From Pycnopodia helianthoides (Eukaryota; Echinodermata; Asteroidea; Forcipulatida; Asteriidae), in contig CM063246.1 of the NCBI GenBank assembly GCA_032158295.1, positions 9,177,608 through 9,241,607 on the forward strand: a DNA stretch of 64,000 nucleotides. Reading direction: 5' to 3'. Each line of letters opens with the position of its first letter. Positions within the stretch are counted from its first letter, which is position 1. The position numbers were made by a program, and so were the translations under genes. Positions 35,336 to 48,100 of this stretch are shown in pieces. Below the pieces are notes generated by a model that was given only the letters and a program-made list of their open reading frames with translations, searched no databases and was not told the origin of the DNA.

Positions 35336-36512
35336 TGTAAGAAAGCAAGAATCTGTTTTTGTTTATCTTGATAGGAAATGCTTAAATGAATGAACTAACC
35401 TTTCTCAGTCTCACCAACCCTAGTCAATTTGGATTATTCTCGATGTGGTAAACTGACTAGGAACAACCCTGAAACAACCTTTGTGACCCCTTCACTTTAT
35501 TTTTGTTGCTCTAGGGACATCTTTTTGTAAGGAAAAGTAATCTCATCTTAACATACAGGGATACACACCCAGACCTGGCATAGTAATCTGTCACAATGTT
35601 TACTGTTCGGCTTACTGTCACGGCTGCCAGGTAGTTGACATATTTTGTAGAATTGCCAGGTACTATTTTATTAAATGACAACTTCAGGAATTGCCTAGAT
35701 CTACAATAAATTATTGTTTTCACTAAGCACTGTCATTGTTTCTGGTTGGGTGTGACTGGTGACATGGCAATCACTTCCTGCAGTGAAGAATACATATACA
35801 ATGGAGTTTAAAGATGAACCATGTCTTTGTGTGTGTTGTTGTAGCCTAGCAATTGGCAAATTCTCCTGAGTTAGGCCTCCTCGGTCATCTAGTGTAGTGC
35901 TGTGGATAATCTCCGGACTAGTTTTGTTGAGTGACTGTAGTGTACTGTTAGTGTTAAAGTTTTCTTCTTTCATGAAGTATAGGTACAGTGGTTGAGCAGC
36001 GTTTTGAACTAAATAAAATAGCCTAAAGGATAGTTCATGCAGGCATGGTACTCAAAGTTTCCTTCAATGTTGATGTTTTTCTTGCTGGTTCGGATTGCTC
36101 AGAGCATAGAGCTAGTCAGAGCATGGTGAGAGCATGGAGGAAGGAATGTTCACGCCTACCTCCATTTCCTTTAAATCAGTCAAGCTTGACGAAGTAATGG
36201 TGAGCCTGTAGAATGTGTCCAGTGTTAGTAGTGTACAATATGCTAATAATGTGAGCTTGGAATGACAACAGTCCACAAAAAGGGCCGGGGTCTTGCGATT
36301 TCAAAGTTCGGAGTTCTTGCAGTTAGAAGAAGGATAAGCCTACATCCATTTTCAGTACGCTGTATGTGCCAACTAGCTACCTTGTCGAGTTGAATTGGTT
36401 AGTCAGTAGTACTGGTCTTTCACTGACGGTGCCCATCAGCCTGTCGCCATGTTTTTGTCCCGTTATTGTTGAAGCAATGAAGCAAAAATAAGTGGAAATG
36501 TGCAGCAAGAAA

Positions 36513-36848
36513 TTATGACCGAGCGATAGATTGTGAAGCTCCGAGAGGTGTCTTCACGCCCATTTCATTTGCCGACTGCACCAATGCACAGATTCCACAG
36601 CAGCAGAGCCTCAAAAGATCTCCAATGATACCGCCTTCAATGCCCTTATTTTCCCTCACTTTGCCTCTGGTGGTGAGCAGGGCGTAGATGTTTAGCAGGG
36701 GCACGAACAACGCCAGACCGCATAGCAGGCAGTCATCGCCCAGCGCTTCGGCCGTCTTGCCGTGGGTGTAGCACGGTACGATCCAAGAGAAAATGCACAG
36801 ACCGATGTTGTCAAAGCATCCAAAAAGTCCATGTTGCCATTCACCCAT
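36513..36848 (-). CDS. PLAC8-domain (cysteine-rich) protein, 111 aa
   Basis: PLAC8 proteins are small cysteine-rich, membrane-associated proteins; animal members include PLAC8, PLAC8-like and cornifelin. The exact role varies and is not set by sequence. The protein opens MGEWQHGLFGCFDNIGLCIF, has PCYTHGKTAEALGDDCLLCG, a hydrophobic stretch LALFVPLLNIYALL (about residues 45-58), RGKVRENKGIEGG and the hallmark LLRLCCCGICALVQSANEMG. Its length fits the family. The start was chosen at ATGG with AAG before it (A at -3, G at +4), because relatives begin MGEW; the frame is open 20 bp further to a pyrimidine-rich AG (ACCGCAG at 36869-36875), which looks like a 3' splice site, so a 5' non-coding exon is likely. 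Only one coding exon is needed for a complete domain. Confidence 0.9.
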   Translation of the reverse strand: MGEWQHGLFGCFDNIGLCIFSWIVPCYTHGKTAEALGDDCLLCGLALFVPLLNIYALLTTRGKVRENKGIEGGIIGDLLRLCCCGICALVQSANEMGVKTPLGASQSIARS

Positions 36849-36989
36849 CTTGAATTTCTGGTATTTACCTGCGGTTGTCAAAAAAGAAGAACGTGTGGCA
36901 CTTCACAAAGGTGATTCTGTCACGGCAAATTCTTAACCCAAAATGTTAACGAAGTCGCGATGCGGTATCTGGACGAGTGAAAACCTTCT

Positions 36990-37320
36990 GCTGGCGATGC
37001 TGGCTGGGCGGGTTTTTGTCAACACAATTTTTTGGGGCGTGGGTTTCTCAAGCTTCGTGACGATGCGTGCAGATACGATTATTATAGAGGAGAGTCTGCG
37101 CGCGCACACTGCGTGTCGCAATCACATTGCGCAACTTTTGACATACATACAACAAACGGTGTTGGACACAACGCGCACACCGCGGTCCTCTGAATCGAAT
37201 CCGGGGCATGAGGTCACTGCTCACTTTCTGTTGACCTCCCGCGGAGAGGAGAGAGAGAGACCTGGGCGGCACACTCAACCAATCAGAGCCTACTTTCTCA
37301 AAACGTCACTTGAATAATTA
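36990..37320 (-). promoter_or_regulatory. CpG-richer block upstream of PLAC8, promoter candidate
   Basis: CG dinucleotides cluster here (GCGCGCACACTGCGTGTCGC, ACGCGCACACCGCGG, CCCGCGGAG), unlike the surroundings. A 5' UTR exon of the PLAC8 gene may start here; no TATA box was seen. Confidence 0.35.
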
Positions 37321-37835
37321 TCCCTAATATGGAAATGAATGCCATTCATTCGATCCCACCAGCTGGCTCCATATCTGATATTATTTTTTCATACAGTTCC
37401 ATGGATTGTTAACAAAACCCATGGCGTTGTTCTTTGTGCGACCGTTGTGAATTGTGTGACCGACCATGGACAATATCCATTCAGTGTTTTATGAAACCAA
37501 GGTCATTTCATTAAAATAGTTGAATAGCCAATAGGCGGTGTGCTGATTGCCACTTTTAGGCAAGCAAGCGAAACCTGCGCTGCCTTCACTGAGCTTTAAC
37601 ACTGGTTCCACCATGGAGGTCATCCATGGTTCTACAAAGCGCCTCAGTGATGGACAAAACTGAGAAACAAAAATTCACTGAAGTTTAGTCCTCCATCACT
37701 CAATTTCCAACGGGCATGGCCTACTGATCTTTAAAAAAACCCTTTTTTTTTTTTACAAAATCAATTAATGGTCCGTTTTGGTAAAAACGAGAGACAGTTC
37801 TACCTCCACGGTTTACTTCACAATCACTGGTCACT
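37321..37835. other. Unassigned; scattered CCATGGAGGT words
   Basis: Single arms of the CATGGAGGTAGA hairpin family at 37609 and 37800. Nothing else recognised. Confidence 0.4.
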
Positions 37836-37849
37836 TTCTCCAGTGCTGC

Positions 37850-38104
37850 CCCCCCCCCCGACTCTGGAACTCTCTACCCAGCCACATCCGGTCTGCACAA
37901 AACATTGATTGAACAGTTCACGATACAACTCAAATCGTATCTGTTTTCTAATGCATTTTAATTAGTATAGTTGAAGTATTTTTGTATACCTGTCAATTCA
38001 ACTGCTCTTTTGTTTTGTTTGTAAAGCGCATTGGTATTTCTTTCCAGTTATGAAATGCGCTATATAAAAATTAGATATTATTATTATTATTATTATTATT
38101 ATTT
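37850..38104 (+). mobile_element. 3' end of a CR1/L2-like LINE
   Basis: TGGAACTCTCTACCCAGCCA reads WNSLPSHIRSAQNID, the usual C-terminus of CR1/L2-type reverse transcriptases; a frameshift leads on to QLKSYLF. It is followed by AAAGCGCATTGG...ATGAAATGCGCTATATAAA and an (ATT)n tail at 38076-38104. Confidence 0.75.
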
Positions 38105-39030
38105 TATAGTTGGTAGGGGGAACTCTTTTTGTTTTCTTCCTCGATATTAAAATGACCAAAGCTTTTTCTTAATACAAAAAGAAGACACAAAAATATATAT
38201 TCATATTTTCGGTATGAAGGGGTACCGGTATCGTGTTGTGGGACGGGTCAACATTCATCAAAGACTCAAGTCAAAACTTTACAAACTTCGGTTTCGTGGT
38301 AGGACCGAGGAGCCTGAATGGGTGACTGGGGAAATTAGGCCGATATGGGGTGGAAAGTTGTGAGAACGCGCGCCCTGCCTGCTTTGAAAAAAAAATCCAC
38401 AAGATTTATTGTCGAGTTCAGCAGAGTGCTCCTTCTTGCAGGAGGGGTCAAGTTAGCGTGGTAGTAAAACAAATTCTTTAGTCAACACAAAATAAAAACC
38501 ACTGGCGCTGCACACATTATGTTGGTTCCCGCTCTGTTGACATCCGTATTTATAGTTACGTTTACACCTGACCGTTTCTATTGCCTTCAATCATCATTTG
38601 AAACATGACAATGTCATCGTTTTTCGAAAGATCCCCCTCCCCCCATCCACACACACCAACACACAGTTCCATTCCTTGATCATAATAATATTGACCTCCA
38701 TGATCATACTATTTTATGCGTGGACGCCAGTCTTCACGCATTAGTGTTGCCATCGAGCTAACACCCTCCCCCATCACCCCAGCCCCACATAAAGCTCTTT
38801 TCCCATTAGAGCCAATTCGCAGGAAACAAAATCTCAGCAAATTCCTGATGCCACTTTTCCAGGTAATAAGAATGACGAACGCTCAGTATGGTATAACACC
38901 GGGGTCATCTCACTTAACCCATAGAGTAAGGACAGAGTTACTCTATGCTTAACCTACTCCCAAACAGCTAGGCAAGTGTGAAAAGTTCAACTCACTTTTC
39001 CTGGGACTTTCCTGTGAATTTTGGCTAGTG
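38105..39030. other. Unassigned intergenic sequence
   Basis: No gene or repeat family recognised. Confidence 0.4.
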
Positions 39031-39034
39031 TTAA

Positions 39035-39418
39035 AGGAACATTACAGAATTGGTTAGAAAAAAGCTTGAAAAGTATACTTTTTGATCACAGATTTACATA
39101 AAACTTACACAGTCTAATGATGATGATAGTAGAAAACATCCCTTGAAATATTTCGTGGCTGAAATGCCATAGTTGATGAGAATGAATAATCTAATTTTCC
39201 GATTGGAGTTTATCGCTCAGTGAGCGTTTTATTCATTTGTTGAATCTATGATTTCATGCAAATGTGTAATCGGTTTTTCACTACTTTCTCGTGACCCAAA
39301 TGGCCGCTCGGTCTCAAACTTCTACAAGTTTGTCAGTTTATGTATATGGTGGATTACATAAAGTGCTTACACTGACAGCAACAGTTTTGTTAGCAAAAAC
39401 CAATTCTGTAATGTTCCT
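39035..39418 (+). mobile_element. Kolobok-like MITE, family K, complete copy
   Basis: TTAA at 39031-39034 and 39419-39422, AGG/CCT ends, full body with a few substitutions. Confidence 0.87.
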
Positions 39419-39544
39419 TTAAAGGAGCTATTTACACGTACACGTGTTAGCAAATGTTCGTGTAAAATGAGACTTCTCCTTCCATGGTCTCCAATTGTCT
39501 GGGCTTTTTTCCCCCAATATTATGAGAGACGTCATAATTGGTTC

Positions 39545-39770
39545 AAAATCAACCAGAGGGTGCAACCCACCATCAGGTCCCTTTCACCATGGGTAAAAAA
39601 TGTCAACCCATGAATCTGTTCATTATTAATTGTAGGCCTACAATAATTATTCAATAAAAATCGACCAGGGGGTGCAACCCACCCTCAGGTCCCTTTTGCC
39701 ATGGGTAAAAATGTCCAACCATGAATCTGTTCATTATTTTATTGTAGGCCTACTTTAATAATTCAACAGA
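39545..39770. repeat. Tandem duplication of ~112 bp
   Basis: Two units share GGTGCAACCCACC(A/C)TCAGG, CATGGGTAAAAA, CCATGAATCTGTTCATTAT and TGTAGGCCTAC. Confidence 0.85.
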
Positions 39771-40319
39771 TTATTAAAGATGCAACCATGATACAACCCT
39801 TCATGCCGTGTTTTTGCTTCGCAGCGCGGCACTCCCTCTAATTTGCATTGTTCGATGCTATTATAGGTGGCGACCTCTGTAAAATTCACACCTCCATTGT
39901 TTCTTGGACAAAAGCATCACCTTATGGGTACTTTTGACGGTTGAATTTATTAGGTTACGCGCACAATAATTGTCAGCAATAAACTTGGTATAATGCACGG
40001 GCAGGCGCAGGTGGTTACTGCAGGTGCGGGTCAGATGGTTGCACTCTTACATTACAACACAGTAAATTAAAGCCCCCAAATAAACACGAGGGGACTACCG
40101 CGGGCGAATGGTATAATGTGTACTAATTATTGTGCTGTTGATAATTTGATGTCCCTTGTATCCACGCTCTTTGCTTTATCTGAAAGGCATACACATTTTA
40201 TAATAAGCTGGTTTTTACACCTTGCAAGAGTTATCACAAGTTTTTATGCAGCATAAGCACATGTGAAATTTGGTGGTTGCATGGCCACTTGTTTTTTTTC
40301 ATGTAGGTTTTATGTTGAA
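39771..40319. other. Unassigned intergenic sequence
   Basis: Nothing recognised. Confidence 0.4.
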
Positions 40320-40704
40320 AGGAACATTACAGAATTGGTAAGAAAAAAAACTTGAAAAATATACTTTTTGAAAACAGATTTACATAAAACTTACACGGTC
40401 TAATGATGATGGTAGTAGAAAACATCCCTTGAAATATTTCTGTCTGAAATGCCATATTTGATGAGAAATGAACAAACTAATTTTCCGATTGGAGTTTATC
40501 GCTCAGTGAGCGTTTTGTTCATTTGTTGAATCTATATGATTTCATGCAAATGTGTAATCGGTTTTTCACTATTTTCTCGTGACTCATATGGCCGATCGAT
40601 CTCAAACTTCTACAGGTTTGTCAGTTTATGTATATGGTGGATTACATAAAGTGCTTACACTGCCAGCAACTGTTGTTAGCAAAAACCAATTCTGTAATGT
40701 TCCT
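40320..40704 (+). mobile_element. Kolobok-like MITE, family K, complete copy
   Basis: AGG/CCT ends; left flank TGAA (one change from TTAA), right flank TTAA at 40705-40708. Confidence 0.85.
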
Positions 40705-41521
40705 TTAACCACAAAGACAAGAATTGATAAATGTGTCAGTGATCAATTTGCTTTTGCATACAAACGACAACAGTAGGCCCTACAACTACACTTTCAAGTT
40801 GAATTTTTATGTGTTCATTTTTTTAAAAGAAATTGTGCAACACTACTTTACTTTGTTCATATGTTACTGCCTTACCTTATTAACCGCTTGTGTTATTTTT
40901 AAGGTTTCCTTGACTGCAAGGCACTTTGATAATATTCCCAATTTATTATTTGAACAATTATGTAAGACTTGTTGAGAACAGCGCCCTCATATGTCAAGTA
41001 AAGAAAGGCAAGCTCATTTTGGGAATGAAAGATAAACCATTCTTTCAATGCAAAAATAATGTGCTCAGTATTATTCTATTATCTCAAAAACTTCACAAAG
41101 GTTTCTATTACTTGGAATATACTATTATATACTATTACTTTCTAATACTTGGAAGACAATGAAGACCCTCGAGATAAAGTAGGCCTGTTACACAATTATT
41201 ATTTTAAAGAAAAGTTGAGACAAGTTTAAATCTGAAAGCTCACCATTTAAAGCTCATAAAGTTATACCAATACAAATCCTCCACAATGTCCACAGATTGG
41301 TTGAATTGTATGTGTATTTAAAACTCAAGATAGTTGGACTGAATTTACTCCTTCAAAACACCGATATAATTTCCCTTTACAGTAAATATTACATAAAATT
41401 ATATAGTACTTCATATAATAAGTTTGCTTTTAAAAACCTTAAGAAAGAAAAATATGGTCTCCTCATAATAGTTGCAAATTTCTTATAATAAACAGTAAGA
41501 AAGACCACCCCTACAATTTAT

Positions 41522-41527
41522 TTTATT
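41522..41527 (-). terminator. Poly(A) signal candidate for SLC10A copy 1
   Basis: AATAAA on the minus strand about 175 bp after the stop codon. Confidence 0.45.
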
Positions 41528-41702
41528 TTATTGAAAACTAATTTATACAGTTGAAACCTCTTACCAAATTTGAGCAAAATAAAACAATTAAATTAAAATT
41601 GTTCTGGACAGATTTTTTCCAAAGCGAGAAAGTCTTAATTAATTCTTTACCGAAGGCACTTTTGGGTGCAAAGAACAGGAGTGCTTCTACTGACTTCTAT
41701 TT

Positions 41703-42167
41703 TTAGTCACCCCCTTCCTTAGATGGTTGACCAGGGAGCACATCCAATGTCAGGTCTTGCAGAGACTTTTCCTCCTTCTTGGGTAATTTATCCTGTCTCC
41801 GTCCATGCCACTTTTGCCAAATCAAGTAAATCGCAACAATCACACAGGCATGGAGAATCAAAAAGGGTCCGTAGAGAGATGGGAAGATGAGCATATCTTT
41901 AAGGAGATCGCTATCCGGGAAGGTGACGAGGAGGAGGGTCAAGGCCAAGCCGATGTTTTGTGCACCTGTTTCAAAGCAGATGGTGCGGCACTCAATGTGG
42001 GGTCTACGGAGGATGAAAGCCAACAGGTAGCCGAAGATGTAGCCGAGGAGTGGTAAGATGAAGCTGGCAAACCAGAGTTGCCATGGAGAAAAGAACATAG
42101 ACGGGTTGATGATGCCATTCAAGATCATGTTGATGGCGATGGCAAGGAGGCCAAAAATGCTTCCCAG
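41703..42167 (-). CDS. SLC10A copy 1, coding exon 5
   Basis: ACATCTCAG|CTGGG at the start. Encodes the last helices, FETGAQNIGLALTLLL, then a charged tail to TAA at 41703-41705. Confidence 0.93.
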   Translation of the reverse strand: MGSIFGLLAIAINMILNGIINPSMFFSPWQLWFASFILPLLGYIFGYLLAFILRRPHIECRTICFETGAQNIGLALTLLLVTFPDSDLLKDMLIFPSLYGPFLILHACVIVAIYLIWQKWHGRRQDKLPKKEEKSLQDLTLDVLPGQPSKEGGD

Positions 42168-45100
42168 CTGAGATGTAATACAAAACAAAATAAAGGGGGA
42201 TTTAGGGAGACATCATAATCATACTGCTATTGGTAGGGTGTCTCAGGTCTACTCATCAAATCTAAATGGCTGTCCTTGGTCCCAGTTTGCATTTAATCCA
42301 AGAAAGTATACTCACATGCCATGAATCAATCCGTAGTTTGAGAGTTAAGATTTGAATAACATTTAATACAATGACTTGCTAAGTCACAAGTTACCGCTTA
42401 AATTGGAATTCCTCAGACTCCAGAGACACGCTCCTATGTCACATGATTTGCAACATCCTACTCTAAAATACACTATGAAAATAGCTGAAATTTTGATTTA
42501 TTTATTAGTTTTTTTCTAGGGCGCCTGCCCTTCCACTCCAACGCATGTTCTGAAGTACTCTGTCTGGGAAATATTCTTTTGCAGCAACTTAACCCTCCCA
42601 CTGTCCAACCATTTAACATCATCCACATGCTTTTGTAGATGCTTCTTGCAATCTAATTTCAAGTTGTGAAAGCACCTACATGTACACAGCAAAGTTAAGT
42701 GTATAGTTGTTGAGTCATCAGGGTGTGGGTTCGAATCCCTGTCATGACACTTGTGTCCTTGAGCAAGACACTTAACTATAATTGCTTCTCTTCACCCAGG
42801 GGGTAAATGGGTACCTGTGAGGGCAGAGGTGGTTCTTGTGATTGATGTAGCTAATAGTGCACTACATATTTGGCAGCACAGGCTGTATACTTCCCAGGGA
42901 GCTGAGATGGTATACGGAATGAAATAATGGCCCAGTGACCAGGGGTGTTATTATTATTTATTCGGCCATTTCTAAAAATAATAACAATAACTATGTTCGA
43001 AGCGCAACGATCGCTCTTTGGAATTGCGCTATATAAGAGTCAATATTTACTTATCTATTTTGTACCATAGTGGGCGTACACGTACAACACGTGCAGTTGG
43101 ACGGAATTGTCAACTTGAATACCCTCACCCTATCATTCTAAAATAGAGTCAGTCCTACATGCGTTAACAACACACCATTCCAAGTGTGTTATCCATCATA
43201 GTAAGCACCCACTTGACCACATAACAAAAGCTTCTGTATACACAGCCCTTGTTTGACATTTATCTCGCTATCAGATTATACAGCGCACAAAGGCCATCTT
43301 GTATTGCTGTAGTCAATGACTGAACAAATGAGATAGCGATGAATCTGGGCCTGTCAATTTTTCCCTCCCAGATAATATTAAGTGTCTATGCACTATTTGT
43401 TTTCTACAGAGTCAAGAGAGTTGTTGCTCTGTGTATAACAACAACAAACGTTCCTCTGCTGCTGATGCTCTACACACAGTGCAGGGTTCTGCCCAGGATT
43501 TGTTTGGTAGTGGAAAAGTGTTTCCGTGGAAAAGTGTTTCCCTGGAAACCGTTGCGAGATGGATCAGTTACATGATAGATCATAAAATAGACTCAAATCA
43601 AAGAAGTAATCAAAATTAATGGCTTCGGATACCATTTTTACTGGTAAAAACCCAATTTTACATTTCCATGAAAACCTTTGAAAGGAAATTGCAAGTGTAA
43701 TTTTAAAATGTGTGGTGGTCGGAAACAGATAAAATTCTGTCAGTGGTGGTTGGGGAATCCTGAGTGCCGGTGGGTTTCCGGCACCGACCACTGTGGGCAG
43801 AACCCTGACAGCGTCAATGCATATAATTGTGTACTTACAATGGCAGAAGAACAGTTCAGGGTTTGCCTTTAAAATGTTCGGTCACTGGCCAGCACTACTG
43901 GTAAGCTTTAGTCCTGGAATTACACGCAGGCAGTGGCGTAACCAAACTCTTTTTGGGGGGGGGAACGGGGGCAAGCAGGGGCAAAGACATACTTTGGGGG
44001 ATATTTCATATACCAAATCATTCATGCATTTTTTTGATCTACTTTTTTTCAGGGGGGGGGGGTCAAGAGGGGGCAGGGTTCTGAGGTGGGTGGCAACCCT
44101 CAACCCCCCTGGTAACGCCACTTTGTAAGGGAAACTATGACTTACAGTCATGAACAAGTTTGGGTGGGTGACTGGTGTGGACTGGACTTAACCATAGTCA
44201 ATATACATGTCACTCTAGAAGTCACTGTGTGGTTTGACGAGCTGCAGTCCTGGAGCATTGTTTCTCTGGCCAAGTTAACAAGTTACATCACCAATCATGA
44301 GTAGTCTAACAACAATGGTAGGTATTGTTCCTTATGACATGTACGACAATAATTTATCTTTGCAGTGAGACAATTAATTACCAAATACACTAAAAGGAGA
44401 GAAAACAATAGAAAGTGGAGAGTAGTTTAACAATAATGGTCGGCACTGTTCATTATGGGGGGGGGGGTGTACTTCTGTACAATCTTGAGGAAAATAGTGT
44501 GCTGAAGAGTGGGAACATCAAGGAAATCTCTGCCCCCATATCGGGCTTAGTATATGGTCAATAGCCTACCTTCGTAATGATCGGGCACCAGGCGGGCTTC
44601 TTATACTTAATAAGCATCCCAATGAGGGCAGGTACCAGGATGAGGACCAGGGAAATGACGATGTTACTGTAAGGAATCACGGCTCCATCATTCGTCCAGG
44701 ATCGGGAGTAGATTAAAAAGGTTCAGAGGCATCATTCCCATGGCAACGACTGTTGAGAAGGCCGTCATGGTGATACTGTCAGTAGCGGAAAGAGGAATAG
44801 TGAGAAGGTTGCTTGTAATCGGGCAGAGAGGATCAATCTCACCCAATGGGTTCTCAATTGGGCCAATCCTCAGCTGGGAGAAGACGGTTCCAACCAGGGT
44901 CAAAATTATACCCCAACTGGAAACTTTGGGGGTCTGCTAGACGACAGCAAACTCATCTGTAATAATTGTCTTTGTATACTAGGCCTAAAGTAAGCATAGA
45001 GGTAGATTCCGTGCAACTTCAGCAACTATGAATTTATACACAAATAAATCTCCCACACAATCTGACATGTTATGATCAAGTTAAAATTAATTAAACAAAA

Positions 45101-48100
45101 AATCCCCTAATGTCCAGTGCAATTCATTCAATGTCCATAATTTTCATAAAAAAAGAAAAAAGACATCGATGTGTTGGGGATAAAAATGATAGGCTCCCGA
45201 AAAGGACAAAGTCTACTTGATCTCATAAAAACATAATTTAGAGGCATGTTCCTTATCATACTAAATATGATAAAGTACGCACTACAAATAACAAAAAAGG
45301 AATACAATTAATGATTGAACGGGTATGTTAAAATAGTAACATAGACATTTTTTAGATAATGCCATTCGGCCATTCATTTTTATTCAGCATGTCCTGCCCA
45401 AAGCAAACTTTTATTTTGTAGTTTGCCATCACAATCAAGTAATAGACCCTTCCCATGAAATATGTAAATTACATTCACGCATGCGTACAGACACTGTTGG
45501 TTGGCAAACGCCATAGAGTTGTGCACTAGGCAGACGTACAAACGCGTGTGCGTCACGCCACCAGCAGTCCCATGCAAAAAGGCGCGATGTTCACTCATTT
45601 TGCCAACCAGTAGGGAGAGTGCGCAGGCGCAATGTTCAATTTGCATATTTCATGGGAAGGGTCCATTAGAATCAGTGCTTACATTGAGCTATGGTGACAG
45701 CCGTCACGCAATTAAATAACCAAAATCAAAAGCCTAATTAGACTTTCCTTGTGATGCACCGAATTCAACTTTGTAATGTGCCGAGTTTGTGGGTGCGGAG
45801 TTTGCCATGTGCTGAGCTTTCTAGGTACCGAAGTAACTGGTACCCAAACAAACTTTACTCTGGAGTTCCATTCACACCAAACAATTAATGGTTCAAATAT
45901 TTTGTAACCTTATTAAAATGGATGTAAAAAAAAAAGTGTAATTATTTGTTTCCACACAAAGTATTATTCAATGTTCTTTTATAACTTTGTAATTTAATGT
46001 TTTACCTGAGACAAACATCCCCATCACTCCAAAAGGTATACAAGTTGGAGGTGACACCCCCTGGGCAAGTGACAGTGACCAAGACTCCCAATGCATAGCC
46101 AGGTTTCAGATGCAGGGCGTGGGCCAAACCAAACCCTGCCAGGGGGAGTACAATAAACTGGGAGCAGAATCCGATGAACACGCCAACGGGGCGACGTAAC
46201 TGAAAACAATCATTCATTGATTACATTGAGGTTAAATTATTGGTTAGGTATTCAAACAAATTAAAATTCCTCCGACGCATTCAGAAACACCAGGGCAAAC
46301 CCCTTCTCTTTTACGACCCAACTGAAGGACGAAGCAATAATGAATAAGTGTCTTGCTTAACAACACAAACGACCAGACCGCAACACCAAACCACACTCTG
46401 CTGATCAGACACACAAGAGTCCTGAGCGCACGACCGCTCAGCCATGACCTGCCGAATAAATAGATAGATAGATAGGTTTTAAGATAAATGAATAAAGAGA
46501 TACACCTACCACTCTTTTGAAGTCATCATGGGTGACGACACAGCCCATGGCCACCATGATGAAGGCGAGCAAAGATGTCAGAATCACCTTGTTGGCCAGT
46601 TTGAGATCCTGTCAATCAAAGTTTGATGAAAGTCAGAGAAGAACATATTAGATTAATCATCAGGATTGCAGAGGCATTCCTGGCATGACGGTGCGGCACA
46701 GCACCGTGTCAAACTTTACAAGGCGCTCTCATATTTCAATAATGATTAAGTGTCTTGCTTAAGGACACAAGTGTCAAGACCACGACTCAAGTTCACACTC
46801 TGCTGATCAGAACACCAGAGCTTGAGTGCTCTTTGCCGCTCGGCCATGACATGCTCATTATCTTAAACAGGCTAATACCTCAAAGTGGCACATTTCATTA
46901 AGAGGTCGCATTTTCAAGAAATTACCTGGGTTTATTTGAATGAAATTTGGTGCATGTTCATAGTTGAGAAAATGTTCATAGGTGAGAAAAGTGTAAAAGC
47001 TAGTTGGTGAAATCTAAGCACTCCTGGGACATGATTGTAACAAACCAATATTTTGCTGTTTCAGTATTTTATTTGTTAACTTGATCTGTACCATATATCG
47101 ATATGAAGTAATGTTCCATATCTAGCAGTTTACCACTTCATGTCGGTACGCCACGATATTGTTTTTTTGAACTTTTAGAGCATCTTGAGTTCCTTTGAAA
47201 ATAACGTTGCAACAATGGAACCCAAACTTGACAAAGGAAAGACGACAAATGTTCTCATAATTAGTTCTGGGATTTGATGTCGTCTTGTGAGAAAATTGAG
47301 AGGGGCACTCACTGTGATTTGCAGAACCCCGGCTGTGAGCCATGGACAAACTGGGACTGACCGCTTGGACTTACCTCCCATTGAGCCGATATAACGACAA
47401 ACAATGGTGGCAGCCTGTCCATTCTTGTACGCCACATTTGTACAACAGGACAAAGGTCTGAAATCGGGGGTTACACAATAAACCCTAGACCGGTATTTTA
47501 CAAGGCATGTTTTTTTCCCAGAACCTGATGTCACTCTCTGTACGGGTGAAACAAAGTGTATCACGGTAGGTGCCTGCCTCAAAACGCAACAGCACATCGG
47601 AAAGTCTGGGTGAATCAAAACATCAGCCTTCCGGCTGTTGGTGAAAAATTTAGGAAAATCAGAAATTGTTCCAAGTGTTAAAAAAACGTCCACAAGAAGC
47701 ATGTCCCCCCGAACTTTGCCGAGTAAAAGCCATCATCCGAAGTGATGAATGCGAAGGGGGTCATGCAGGCTCCAATCCCTTCAGAGTAAAACCCTGTGGT
47801 TTTTTCCCTGCAGGATTCTGAAAGCATATCTATCACACATCGGTGCATAAGTTAAAATCGGAAAAAAATCTTTTCATCTGTTGACTAAATCTGAGGCCGT
47901 TGTACATCAGTAATCTCGAGTCATTGTATAAGGCCGTGATCCAATTGGTGGCTACAGCTAGATTTCCCACATCATCATGCGTTGAAGTAAACTGCCTAAT
48001 AACCAGTTCACATCGGAGGACACATAAATGCGCAACTTTAATTATTAATGGCTGGGGGAAAAAAAGAAGAAGTTGATTTTGACTGAAAACAATCCCACAC

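Larger units (their letters stand above)
32101..36512 (-). other. Repeat-poor tract downstream of PLAC8; possible long 3' UTR
   Basis: In 4.4 kb none of the MITE or SINE families that crowd the rest of the window was found. The tract is AT-rich with many AATAAA words on the minus strand, and it lies directly 3' of the PLAC8 stop codon. A long 3' UTR or conserved regulatory region is an inference from this contrast. Confidence 0.35.

Noticed and set aside
41805..42056. Plus-strand frame repeated at 56054-56296
   Set aside because: Antisense shadow of SLC10A exon 5 in both copies.
46024..46209. Conserved frame with the same 61 residues as 57625-57810
   Set aside because: It is the other reading frame of SLC10A exon 3; its identity follows from the identical DNA.
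47175..47702. 175-codon open frame on the minus strand, the longest ORF outside the SLC10A exons and the LINE
   Set aside because: It lies in SLC10A copy 1 intron 1, has no domain that I recognise, and one frame of this length is about what chance gives in 64 kb on six frames.
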